A model generated the notes under the pieces. It had not been told where the DNA came from. It did not search any database and was given only the letters and a program-made list of their open reading frames with translations. Below, piece after piece: positions 47,189 through 60,730 of a DNA stretch of 64,000 nt (positions within the stretch are counted from its first letter, which is position 1; every line of letters begins with the position of its first letter). Where the stretch lies: contig JAKCOZ010000039.1 of assembly GCA_022605955.1 (NCBI GenBank), positions 6,133,501 through 6,197,500 of the forward strand, given 5' to 3'. The DNA is from Rallus limicola (lineage: Eukaryota > Chordata > Aves > Gruiformes > Rallidae). The position numbers were made by a program, and so were the translations under genes.

Positions 47189-48894
47189 CTGTGGGTGAGA
47201 GACAGGGAGATAGGAAGAGACCTTAATAAAAGCTGGGCATTTGTGCTGTTAAAAAAACAATTAAACTAGATTAAAAAAAGAAAAAAAAAAATAGTATGTG
47301 ATTGTGTAATTGGGGTGTTCCAAATCAAGGAAGGCACCTTTCCTTGATTTTAGTATTTCTTAGTTGATTTATCAACAACCAGGCCTTAAATAAAATACCA
47401 TGTTCAGTTTTTATTTGTCTGTAGTTAAGAGTTTACACTTCAATCTCACCCCAATTCAATCTCTTTCTGACTCCATGAAAACCAGCTGCAAGTAAACTTC
47501 TGGCTACTATAACTACTATTAAGTTCCTTAAATGCTATTGTAACTACTACTAAGCTCTTACAATTCTGTGTAACATTTTTTATCAAAAAAAAAAAGCCAC
47601 TAGCCAGAAATTTGACAGTTCAGTGACTTGGGAGTAAAACAAAGGCCTTTATATTAAATACTGTATATTGTCTCAGATGCCCAAGAGCATGGCATAAGAT
47701 TTCAGTTATTTCTTTGGCCAAAACACCTTCCCAATTGATAACGCTGTAGACCATTTGCACACAGCCGTATCACATCGCCTGCTCATTAATGCACAGCAAC
47801 ACAGATCCGCTCATTGCCTCACTGTTCATCGTGACCCTTTGCCAACCTTATTTCAGTTTAAAATTAGAAATCTGAAGGTGAAAGGCACTGAAAGACTCTT
47901 TAGTGTTCCACAGTCTAAATCGCTATGTTACTTGTCCACCAGTGCTACTCTCCCCCATAGTGCAGACATTAGAAAGCACATCTCCATAGCTCAGTTTTCC
48001 CAGTTTAATTGCTTAGTTTAAACTGGAAACGAGACAGGATTTGCGCTCAGATGGCACAGTATGAAGCAGGGCAGTTTTGATCAGCATCCCCCTGTCTGTG
48101 CATTCCATGCAGAGAGTAACTTGCTCATATGGCAGACAGGACACTTCACAACGATAGCTTTTCTGACAACTGCTGTTGGATTTGCAAAGCTCTCCTCTCA
48201 GTGCTCACAGTTCAGTGCAACTAATACACCATTCTGTATGAATAAACAAACTGACAGCTCAACTCTTGCTGCAGATACATTTTTTTTTTTTTTTTTACTA
48301 AATTCATCTGGACAAAAGACAGAATTAAAGAGATAATCTCACTTTACCATTAAGAAATCTAAACACTTCTATTCTCAATCATCAAAACTGTAAAATCTAG
48401 AAGTCTATGTAGCTGTGCCTTGATAACACACTGTTTACTTCCCCCCCTGCCCCCACCAGTTTAAACAATAGTAGTTTCACTTTATTTTTGTCATATGCTT
48501 ACTCAACACTGTAATATTTATACTGCAAACACATTGGAATTTATAACTCTTGCTCATTCTTAAAACGTACATTTAGAATGCAAGTTTAATATTCTTTTAC
48601 CTTTGCCTTCTGGTTGCTTTTGTTAAGGAATTTTCTCCTCCCCCTTTCCTCCCCCAACTCTTAATGTCACCAGCCTTCAAAGTGATAAGCTTTTTTTTTT
48701 AAGGAGAAAATATTCTATTGAAATATTTTGAAGTATTACTTTAAAATGGTATTGTGTACTTTTGACTAAATTATTATTTAGTTCAGGTATAACATAACAT
48801 ATACTGAGTTATTTTACTTGATTAAATTGAGGCTACTTTGTGGTTATAGAAGAAAAATAATAAAGAGAATAAACTTTGTACCTTAACTGCTTAC

Positions 48895-48936
48895 CTTCTG
48901 AAGTAAAAGAAAGGTTTTTAACTTAAGGCTGCAGTT
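48895..48936 (-). ncRNA. Candidate minus-strand exon (42 nt)
   Basis: Acceptor GAGACAGATTGTTTTTTAG and donor TTCAGAAG|GTAAGCAG. Other AG choices exist in the same interval, so the 5' edge is uncertain. It is open in phase 0 (NCSLKLKTFLLLQK). Chance is a serious alternative. Confidence 0.18.
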
Positions 48937-51900
48937 CTAAAAAACAATCTGTCTCTAACCTAGTAATTCTGGTCTAGGGTTGGGTTTTGTTTAAATTAAA
49001 GGATAGTAATTCAGCAATAAATCAGCCTCAAAAAGGAGCAGTCATTCAGGATCAAGCTTATACACACTCTTCATGGATAATAGATCTTCCCATACCTTCT
49101 ACCAAGTAGCTGATTATTTCTAAGGCTATTATCAATTCATATGAACAAGCCACAATTAATGCTTTGGATCATTTTCCGAACACAAAGATGAACACTTGAA
49201 CAGAGATAACTAGCACCAATCTGGAGTTCTGGATGTAAACTATGGGTAAGGTCGAGCACACAATCTTTGACAAAAAAGGGATTGGTCTGTTTAACTATTT
49301 CCCACTCACATCAACAATTTTCCTCATATAACCACGGCAAAGGGCTGGGGGAAACACAAAGTTGTTTGCAATGCAAAATATTAATTATGAAAGTTAAGCA
49401 GATAACTACTGATTACTGAAATCTATTGTTACTAAAATTAGAGAATCTATATCGTGTGCCCAGCCATCTCGCTGAGGATCACGAACAAACACATTTAGAC
49501 TAGCTGGAGAACTACTGCAATAAGATCAACATAAAACTACAAAGCCAGGTAAAAATAAAAAGGCTAAAAATAAGGCTAATTTTAAAATGAAAATAAAAAA
49601 ATGAGTAAAACATTAAGAAACTCAAAAGTAATAAAAGTACCTGAAAATCTGGAAGTGCAGTTATGGTCTGCCAGCATCAAATTCAGTTTTACATCCTTTT
49701 TACTTCATCTTAGCCCTCCAACCACTGGTTACATTTGCTTCTCTCCTTTGTGTGAGGTGCACTTTTAGTTATGGTAGTTGGTTGTTTCCCCCACACACAC
49801 CCAAAGTAATGAAAAACTAAACAAAGTGAATACAATTATTTGGCATTGCAATATCTATACTTCTGCTGAAGCAATAAATAGCAACCAAAAGTCAGTGGAT
49901 TTCTGTAGAAGGTAAAGGTAGTAAACAAGTAAAGACTGTCAAACAGATTTTATGCTTTTTTTAGCTACCAAGCTATAACTAAGGGAAGCTAATACAGGAC
50001 ACAAATATTATCAAAGTATATTTTAGCATATTAGCAGTATATTTTATCAGCTCTAACCTAAAATTAAAATTGGTTAAGACTAACTCCCCCCATCTCTTTT
50101 CCCAGCTTCTAAAGAGTGCTTTGTCAGATGCTGATGCATTAACTAGACTGCTAGATCAAATACTTTACAGGGAACTTGTAAAGTGCAACAAGCTCTGGGT
50201 TCTAACAGTCTGTAAAAATCTGGAAAAGCTTTCCAGATCTCTCTTGACTGCCCCAGTATAGCATGAAAACAATTTTTTAAAAAATCCATCTTCCCTGTAT
50301 CGTTGGTGTGGACACAGGAAGAAAACGGTGTGAACACTTTCACTCTGTACCAGCATTCTTTCTGCTTGAAAAGACACATACAAAACCAAGAAACACAAAT
50401 AAGCTATTTTCTAAATTCTATGAAGTAAGTTTTATATTTCAGTATAGTGGTCTTTAAAATGTTCATTTGCTCCTAATTTTATTGCAAAAAAAAAAAAAAA
50501 ATAAAAAAAATATTCAGTCCAGTGGATCTGCCAAAAAAAAAAAGCTAGATCTGTCTTAAAATACATCAGCTTCTATATCAGTATTCTAAAACAAATTTCA
50601 CAACACCTTAAAGATACTTCTTTTTACAACTTCTCCAATAAACATATCCTTAGGTTATTATACTGTTACCTCAGAAAAGATGATCCTATCATTACAGTTC
50701 ACGTTTATAAAACCTGAAGTTTATAGAATCATTGCTGATAAAAGACAAAACAGAATGATTAATTATTCTCCAAATAACAGTACTCACAGACTATAAACCA
50801 GCTATATAATGAAAAGTTACTAAGATAGGGAAACAGGTTCTCAAATATATTATTAAAAAAAAAAAATCAGCTATTAGTTTTCTGACCTTTTAATTCACTT
50901 TCGGCTTTCTTAAATAATTTAAAGCAAAGCAAAGTTAGTGTTATGAAATGCTCAGAAGACTTGCTTGTTTAGCTCAGGAAGCAGCCACAGGCCTAGTAAA
51001 AAATTCTTTGCTCTCCTAAGCTGGCACCCAGTCTTTTATGAAAGCAAGCCATGCAGGTATTGCTGTTTAAAATGTACAGCAAAGCATTTCTTGCCCTCAA
51101 CAGAACACTTAATGCTCAAGTAGCCTTTTGCAGGAATCCTGGTGGTCTGTGCACAGGATCAGTTTCCAAAGTACTACTGGGAAAGTGGAAAATACATGTC
51201 AGTGTTAACCAGACTGCCTTCCCAGTTGTTATCTTATCTGAAATTGGTAAATAATAATAAATCATAGGATACTAATACAGCAATATATTTTAAAAAATTG
51301 GCCTGATATGTAAATAAGACTACTTGCACTAAAACCCCCACAAATCTTAAATTCTGATTTTGTTACATCTCAGCATTGTATGGAACTATAATGCCTAAAG
51401 ACAAAAACCAGGCCCATAGCTCAGAATGCAACCCCACTTGTAAAGGGCTAAATTTGCTGTGTGTCTGCTTCCAAAGATTTAGGGTCAGAGTGACAATGCT
51501 ATAAAATAAGGGTCAAAGCACAAAAAGACCAAGGCCACAGAACAAAGAGCTTTTCGTGTCCTGAAAGAAGTTGCCTTTTGTGAGCCTGCCTTCTGGCTCA
51601 GACAGTAAATTTGTCTTTTTCTTGACATCATCCCTACATGACTTCTATAAAAAGCCAGGCAACTCTGGGACTTACGGAAGGTGAGACTGAACTATTAGAA
51701 AGAATAAACTCAACTGTTATGGGAAACCACTAGTTAACAGCAGAGGAACAACTCCTCCTGCTGTAACTTTTCCAGTCCTTAGCCTCCAATCCTTCTACAA
51801 CTTCATTATTTAGTGAGTCACTTCAGCAGAAGTTTCAAGTGTCCTTAACACCTTCAGGGTGCAGATTCCTAGTCATATTATCTGCTTAGTCTATTATTTA

Positions 51901-53567
51901 TTTTATGGTAGCTAAAGAAATATGCAGGAGCAGCAACTCAGAAGGTTGTTTTATTATTCCTCAACCCCTCCATGAAACAATCATAGAAGAGATGCCATTT
52001 AATACACAGATGTGTAAACTCCCTCTCAAAACCACTTTTGGGCTGGTCCCCCACTTCTCTGCTACTCAGAGAACTGAGCTAATGCAAGAGAAAATGGTGC
52101 TTTCTAAGGCTGACAGATTGCTAAGCAATGGCATTTTTTTCCAGCAAGAAAATTAACTTCATTTAGGATACGATTTTTCAAAACAACAACAGTTTTGCCA
52201 AATGAAAGCAACTTTATCCATTGGGGAAAAAAAAAAAACAAAACAAAAAAGAAAACAAAAACAAACAAAAAAAGAGGATAAGGATGCTTGGTGCTTCTTA
52301 TGGCTTTATATTAAGCCAGATTTTCAATATTTCACTAACAAGCTTAAAGTAAAACCATGCTGAATTAACTAGAAGTTAATATATTAAGAAAAAGATTTAT
52401 AATCCAATATCTAAAGCTCACTACAAGTAAAAAAAAAAAAAATTGTACTCAGCCGTATCAAATTGTCCAGTAAGTACCCACAAACCTAAAAGACATTAAT
52501 CTCTGAGCAATTAGCATTTGAAATTTTTTGTTTAAATAAAAGGTTAGTTGGTAGTAATTACTTTCAAAAAATATCAATATTGCAAGAAGTCTCTCTCTAT
52601 CATAACCCAAACCTATATAAAAGAACCAGAATTATCACTATGTTGTGCTTTATCTTTTTTAGCAGGTCTAAAGCATGACATTTTGAAAAACAGATCTTCT
52701 TTACTTCAAGTAATTATTTTCACCTTCAAAACAGATGGCTTCTGCCCTCAAAGTTACTATATTAAAATTTTTTTCAGTCCCACTAACTTACTTAAAAGCT
52801 GTAACTGGAGATTCAGATATGTGGAATTAGGTTAAAAAATAAATAAGACCTTACCTTTTGACTGTGGAGATCTAAAATGTTTTTTTAATTTCAGTGCCAG
52901 CAAAACAGAAGTTTTATATTTTCAAGACGAAGCAGATTCCTTTGCTTTTACTCTGCATTAAGCTATAATACGTCTGATTCCCATTTTAAACATTAAATAT
53001 AGCATTTAAGAACTGGGTTTTTTCTTCCTAAAAATTTAATCCAGTTTAAAAAAGTCTTACTATAGGACAAGCCTAGTGCAACATATGAAAGGCCTACTCC
53101 AATCATCCTACACTTTCTGAAGAAAATTATTACTCCTCATCCCTCATGAAGCACTGGTGCGAGTATACTGATTTTTCCTTGTGGTGAAGAGCAGCCCACA
53201 AGTTAAGGAACTGATGCAAACTGGCAGATTTCCCCTTCTAATTCTGAGTCATATGCGTCATCTTTTTTGTCAAAAGCTGGGAAGAAAAAGAGTCTCTCTT
53301 CCAGCCTGCCACATGAAACCACCTGCTTAAAGATAGAACAGACCAATACTGAAATGCTGGTCTGCACATTGCTGGTACTTACACATTTGTTCTTGCTTTG
53401 TTCAAATAAACAAAATTCTGAAGACAGCTTTAATAGTAACTTAACGACAGAACTTATCTTGTTGATTTAGGGCCAAAAATCAAGCTGGCAAAAGGAAGGA
53501 AAAAAAAAAAAAGGAGACAAGTCATATTGGCATCAAAATGCTTATGCTTAATTTGATACTGTCTTAC

Positions 53568-53612
53568 CTGCAAAAGATTAAGGATCCAGTTCCTTAAAAG
53601 CTTACATATATG
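53568..53612 (-). ncRNA. Candidate minus-strand exon (45 nt)
   Basis: The donor TTTTGCAG|GTAAGACAG is strong. The acceptor AAGTGCTTAAACTCAG is moderate. Only phase 0 is open (HICKLLRNWILNLLQ). The gap to its neighbours is several kilobases. Weak support. Confidence 0.18.
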
Positions 53613-56600
53613 CTGAGTTTAAGCACTTGAGTATTCAGCTAGATTTGGTACAAATACTCATATTCTCAAAATCAAGAGTTCATGCATGTGGATCTCTCTG
53701 TCACCGTACACAATTATCAACTAATTCCACAATTTCCCTCCCAACTCCCCCCCAAATAAAAAAACCTCCCCTAAACTCCAATCTAACAACTTCAGTGGGT
53801 TAAATTCCACATGTTCCTTTTTTTTTTTTTTAGTGCTTTTTGCAAATTAAGAAGCGAGAAAACTATTTTCTTCTTTCACAGATTCATCAAGGTCAGTCAT
53901 TGTTGGACTCTATACTGTGTGATGACACAATCTCTCTTCCAAAAGCTCCAGCACCGGTTAAGGTTGGGCACATCACTGCCAGCAGATTACATGCTTTCAA
54001 ATTGGACTGGAGTGGCTGATCAGACCTGTAGAAGACAGGTGTAGATGTTTACTGTAACAATGCCTTGTAGTATTTCTATCCGTTTGTGGCGCTGCCAGAA
54101 GGCTTGCAAGTAATTATCCTTTACAAAATAAACTTGAGAGCAGTTAAAGCAAGAGTAACTTTTAGACATTTATAGTAAGTTTAGAAGAATGCAAAGATAA
54201 TACTACTTGAAAAAAATGTTAAGAGTGTAGGAACAAGCATGCTATTTTATTCTTAGATTGGCTTTTTTAATATATAATTACATATAAAACATTACTATTG
54301 TATGATAGATATGCATATAAAATTAGAGAGAGCGATAGTTATCAACACTCACACACACTCATAAAATGCCCTTGTGTTGAAATTTGTACTGTGGCACAAG
54401 CATTTACATGGCTGGGTGCATACATTTCAATATAACGAGGGAATTTGCATTGCTAAAATAAGTTCTTGAATGCTTTTCAAGAACCATGACATCACCATTT
54501 GCATTACAGGTTATTATTTACAAGCATTCAGAATGTTCTGTAAATCTATGATGAATGCTGCAACTGTGAAAACTGTAATTTATTATGTAATGCACTGTTA
54601 TATAAATTGTTTAAATTGTGCACAATATACACAGATGATCTCTCCTCCTCAGTTAAATATTAAATACAGCACCTGGCTGCTCATCTTTTTTTTTTTTATA
54701 TTTTCCTTGATAAAGTTATGGACACAAAGTACCTGTCTGATGCCTTATCCTATTTGTAGTATAGTTGGGGGATTTTTTTGTTTATTTTGTAATGACATTA
54801 ATTATTTATACTGTCTTATTAATCTGCATAATTTTGCAGTATTTTGTAAGAATATTTTCTACTCACTATATATGCCATAATCCTCGATACTTAACAAAAG
54901 GCATTTAAGTTGCACTGTAATGTTACCTTACCTCCCAACTCCCAGTATTTACCAGACAAAGAATTCAATGTGGTACATGAGAACAAGTTAAAACCAACCA
55001 ACCCAACCCCACCACCGAGTAAGTTATGCCATTCTGACAGAGGCATGACTGAGTTTGGTAAGATGCTGTGGAAGATGATCGATCCTTAACTTTTAATAAA
55101 GCAGAACCTAAGAACTGGTTTAACTTCCTCCTCGTTCAGTAGTGCACTCAAGGATACATTTAACAGATATGAAAAGTGAGTTAAATAAATGATTTAGGAG
55201 AGTAATCACAAAGACCAGTTTTTGCCTGGGGGGAGACCCTGGGAAAGCCTCCATAAGTTCCCTCTTCTTTAACACAGGGCCACAGGCACCCGTAACTGTT
55301 CTGGGGTAAGCTGCTGCTTTGAATTGCCCTCTAGTGTTAGCCTTCATGAATTCCTGCCTCAATGACAAATTCTGTTCAGGTTTTTACATAATGGAAAGTG
55401 GGTCAGCAACATAAGTTATATTAATCTAAAAATAAAACAAACAAAAAAGGTGAACGGCATTTCAAATGACCATTTTCAGGTCAGAAGATTGTGGGGTTGG
55501 CAAATTGAAGTACTGCACACCCAAATTGAACAAGAAATCTGTATCTAAACAGAAAAAAAGTATTGTCCTTGATTTTTAAGAGATAACTTATGAACATTCT
55601 TGTATTTTATTTTTCTGTTAGGGTTTTTAATGAAGTTTCTCAAAAATACCAGTTTCTGAAACAAACACTAAGTATTCACGGCCAAAACTCACTGTAATTA
55701 CAGTAACATAGTTGGGATCAGAGCCTTAATGAAAACTGAAGAGTTACTGGTGTAAAACCAGAACAGAGTCTAACAGTACTAATACCCTGGAAGGAATTAT
55801 TCTCTCACTGCTAATTCAAGAGTCTCCTAGTTACACTCTAAACCTGGATGCAAAACAGGCACCCTGCAAATGAAGATCCAGATTTTAAACCTGGTAATTC
55901 CAGAAAGAAAAATGCAAGCATTTACCTGTGTTTATTTCAAACCAATTTTAATCTGCTCTTGAATTGACCAGAGAGTCTGTGAATTTAGGACTTAGAGAAA
56001 TATGGAGACTAATTAGCAATATATACCATACAGGCTATGGATTTCCACATACAACACATTGAAGATGAGCATATGATACGTTATTTAAAAATAAAATACT
56101 TTGGTCATACAGAATTAATACTCACTCTACCAAAGAACTGAAACAACCTAGGAGTTAGGTGATAAAACAGATGTAGTTGAGTGCTGCTTGTCTCAACTCC
56201 TGTGCTTTGCATTAAAAGCCTGATTCTGCTTTTTGTGAACCTGGAAAAAAAATTGCTTTTGGTTTTTTGGAAGCATGGGACAGGACAACCAGTAAATAAC
56301 CACTCAGTTTGACAGGCAGATTTTTTGCCTGTGCAAGATACTGACACACATCTGACAGTATCAACATAGAACTGTTCTGCAGTAGACTTTAAAATACATG
56401 TTTTGATTTATACATAAGACTTTCTCATAGGAGCCATTGCTGTGTTTCACAACAGATGGAGCATCTTCCTTTTCTAATTCTCAATCTCAACTAAATTACT
56501 GAAGTTATAACACAATTAAGACCACAGTATCTCTACCCATTCTACCACAACAAAATTTTGCTCTAAAAGAATACAGAAATTCTAAAGCAAGTATTTTGTT

Positions 56601-59600
56601 TTATCAGATCCACTGGAAGCCCTGTCTAAATCTGAGAGTGACTTATATTATGGTATATCTATTTTAAGTAGGAAAGTGTCAATTAAAGTTGGAAAGATCA
56701 TAATCAGGTTAATAATATAAACATTTTGAAAATATTACAGTTAACTTTCATACTAATACTCAAATCCATTTCTTTCTGTTGTGAGTGGAAATAAAATTTT
56801 GAAAAAAAAAAATTATCACTCTTCATATCAACTAAGGAGTGGACAGATAAAAATAATTAAAATCTTTGGCTTTGAGGCTTCAAAACCCAAACAAAACCTA
56901 CCAAAAAAAAAAAAGGACACACAGAGGAAGTAAAAACTAAGCTCTTAAAATCTGTAGGTTAATGGAAAGGTGTAAATATTTTAGAGGTATTTGCACATTG
57001 CTAGGTTTTATAAGTACTGGACAAATTAAAAATATATTGTTGATTTTAATAGATTATCTTAGCAGTGCATTTTTGTAAAAATCAGTAATTTTCTCAAAAT
57101 ATTGCTAAAAAATTAGGATAATGTAACAGAAAAACCTTGTTAGCTGAAAAAAAAATATCCTGAAATTCTGCTACCAACAAATTTAGGGGGAAAAAAAAAA
57201 ATCACTGTGAATACCCACATATTTAAAATAAATTCAAAATTAACAAACCTAGAAACAGTGATGTAGCCACACTACTCAGCAGTTGTGTCTTCATATGTGC
57301 CCTTTTTCATGTTAGCCTGCTAACAGCAGTCTAAACCAAAGTGGATTAACAAACCATCAATATAGTAGACAAACATTTAAGAACTCTGATTGCATTTCTC
57401 ATTCCCCTAACCACAACTGGCTTTACATAAATTTCTACTTAGCTTTTTGTTGAAATAAATAAATAAAATCAAAAATAATAAAGAGGCAATACCTTACTTT
57501 CATATACTTGCACTTGAGTGAGAAGCATAAACATTTAAATATCTCCATTAGCATGTTTTACAATTTTTTTTCATGAAAAATAGTTATGTCATTTGTTTTT
57601 CTTTTCCTATTGCCTTGCAAGAGCATTTTATCAACAGACAAGGAAAAATGAGGTGTAAGTAGTCCAGTCTTAAATCCTTCCTATATACTTGTTTCATTAA
57701 ATGCCTAATCTAATAATAAAAGTTAATGTCTATTTAAATCTAATAGTATACAAAACTCCATTTAAAATAACGTTAGGGCTGTATCTAGTTTAAACTAACA
57801 AAATCCAGAAAATTCAGTTGTTTCAGATTTCAAAACTTAAAAGAGCCATGCCTAAGATCTCATAGGGTTTTCAAACAATGGCTAATTTCACATCCGTTGT
57901 ACTAACTAGGCATGGGTTGCATTTATAGCTCCATATCTCTTTCAGGAAAATTATTTAACTTGCCTTTAATAGCAAGGGAAGCCCTTAAAGAAAGCACAGA
58001 TGAGCTGGCAAAGTAATCTGCAACTCTTAGATGAGCAATAAGTATGCACTGTCAGCTTTCAAATTATGATTCAGTCAACAAGGTCTGTAGACACTCAAGT
58101 GAGTACCTATAGTATGAATAGTAGAAGCGGCCATGAGAAGCACTTCAGCAAAGCAGCCTGTACGGTTTTTATCTTTTCAGCCTCATTACAAGGAGATATT
58201 GCAAAACAGTTTACGAAGTCAAGCGTACAACTTGCAATAGCCACACCAACAATTTAAGGGGCCAGCACTGCAGCCCTTCTTTCAGGCTCAACTTCCTATA
58301 AAATAAACGGTAGCTTTGCTAAATAAGAACTGCAACAGCAGAGGCAGGGTACAAAAACCCACCCAAACACACCCCACATCTCTCTTCAAAGTTTGACCTA
58401 CTCTCTGGGCCATGAAATAGCCATTGCTGACTACCAAACACAGAACAGTTACAAAAAAAAAAATAATTAGTATGGGCCAAATTTCAGCATAAAAATATCC
58501 TAGATCAAACCAACACTTAGAAAGTGTTCTCCTGTGGTAACTGAAAACTGCACCACTCTTGAGAGGTATTTGATCCTGCAAATGAATAAGACTCGATTAC
58601 TGCACTACTGCAAAACTCTTTTCTTTGGACTTCATAAAAATTAGACTTGCCTCAAAGTTCAAAATATACTTTAATATATTTTATTAATTAAAGGAAATAA
58701 GGTTAGCATCTAATGAGAACATGGTTCTGCAAATTCTTATTCATGGTAGTGAGTCATTAGGACTACTTGTGTATTTAAAAGTTTGCAGGATTAGGCCCTA
58801 AATTTAAAATCCCTTTGATTTACAGTTGTGAACCAGAAACCATATTTTTTTGCTGAATAAGAATCTAGGAGAAATACTATGAACTTGTGTCAGACCAAGG
58901 AACACTCCATCAAACTTTCACCTTTTAAATCTATCACAAGGGAGCCTTAGATACCTTTGCCTTGCAATATAATCCTGATTTTCATTAACAAGAATGTAAT
59001 TGCTTTTGTGTGGGGTTGGGGGAAAGGAAGAAACAAAAGAACAAATTCATAGAAGCCCTCTGTGAAATCCTTATATTCCTAAGGGAACTAAAAAAAAAAA
59101 ATAAGGAAAAAAGAAAAAACCCACCAGAAATGCAGTACATTCAGAGCAGAGTTTCTGGACAGACTGCAAAATACTTATTTATTTGGGAACATTTTAGGCA
59201 TATTACCCAAACGCAGTTACACCCTTAATAAAAATCCTTTCACTGTGATTTTAAATCACAGAAATAAATAAAGATTAAAAATTAAAGAATTACCTACACA
59301 CTAATCACAAACTACAAGGCATATTATAAAGTTACCTTTCACTTCCTTAACTTTCTGTATTCAAAGTTTTGTTTCTCAGCTGCTAGTTTTCCACAGGAGG
59401 TCTTAACTACCCTTTATAATAGTATATGGAAGGCATAGTCAGAACATGTCTGCCTTGAATGCTGCTACAACAGGAGGTGTATCACTGGCAAAAGCCAGCA
59501 ATTCTTCAGTTACAACAGCCACTAGTTACAACGAGGAAATATGAAATTTACACCTCACTGGATGTGCTTGGTATAAATTAGCAATTACTGGGATAATCAA

Positions 59601-60636
59601 AAATCTTGGGGTTTTTCAAACTTCTCTTAGTTTATGGTACAATTACTTTATACCAAAAAAAAGGGTTCTTGAGGACAGAAAAATTTGATTAAAGATGAAA
59701 ACTGGACTCCAGCTGAAAGCTGGAATTGCTAAAGTCACAACATGTTCATAAAATTTGTGTACCCTAATATATTTTGCTGGAGATAAAGTCTTAAAGATTT
59801 TACTACTCTATTTCGTATTTAAACAAATTTACTCAATCCAAGAGCAGTTACTATTTTAATTTCAATTGTTTATGTAAATGGTTAGTTAAGATTATTCATA
59901 TACAAGTAGATAGGTTATGATTACTCTGAATGGATTTCTCAGTTTCAACCAAATTAGTACTTTTAGTGCAAAGCAGGACTTGCAATATGAGTGTAGCGTA
60001 GTCCTTATTAATTACTCTTAAGAGTTAGCTGGTTCGCTATATAATACATATTTACTAACAAATAGATAAAATAAATAAAATTTCTGACTATTCTAGTGCA
60101 GGTGGAGGGCTCTGAAAAGCTTTCTGCTTCTTTGCTAGTCAGGTAACTAGCTTATTAATGCCTTTAAAAACAAATTTTGCATAATATACTGAAATGCATT
60201 TAGCTAGCTCTCTATTCTATTAACACAACCTTCCAACAATAAAAAAAGTAAGTTATTTAAAAATAAACACCATATCAACCATATTTTGATTTTGGATTAG
60301 CAACATTTCAATTGGAGTAATTCCCAAGACAAGAACATGAGAACAATACTATGTGGAGAATTTATATAACTCCAATGATCAAGGCTGTTGCAAACTCAGC
60401 TTTTTATACATATTTTTGGCCTTTTCATTTCCTTCTGAGCACAGCTTATGCAAATACTTTTACTTTGTCTTTTATAATTTTACAGGAGTGAAAAGAATTA
60501 TTTCAACAAATAAAAAAATATTTTGTACAAACCAAGCAGAACTGGCCTATTTTTAATAATCTGAGTAAGTTATATACTACTATATGCATTTTTAAAAATA
60601 AAGAACATATGCAATAAGAGAAATGTTAATATATAC

Positions 60637-60730
60637 CATGCTCATGCTCCATCCACCTTCCAGAGAGAGTTTTTCAATCACGGGAGTTAAGCCATTCTCC
60701 AAAATCAGCTCTCTATTGAAAGGTCGAAAC
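60637..60730 (-). ncRNA. Candidate 94-nt minus-strand exon
   Basis: Acceptor CGTTTTTATTGCAG and a weak donor GAGCATG|GTATAT bound 94 bases whose composition is richer in G and C than the surroundings. One frame is open throughout (FRPFNRELILENGLTPVIEK, continuing to GGWSMSM). I recognise no protein. It is the most gene-like patch in the last 15 kb. Confidence 0.3.

Noticed and set aside
60637..60730. Weak resemblance of the 60.6-kb candidate exon peptide to a Gly-...-Pro-...-Gly-Gly-Trp stretch of M13 (neprilysin-type) metallopeptidases
   Set aside because: It is limited to a few spaced residues. None of the neighbouring candidate exons fits that family, and no zinc-binding HExxH motif was found nearby.
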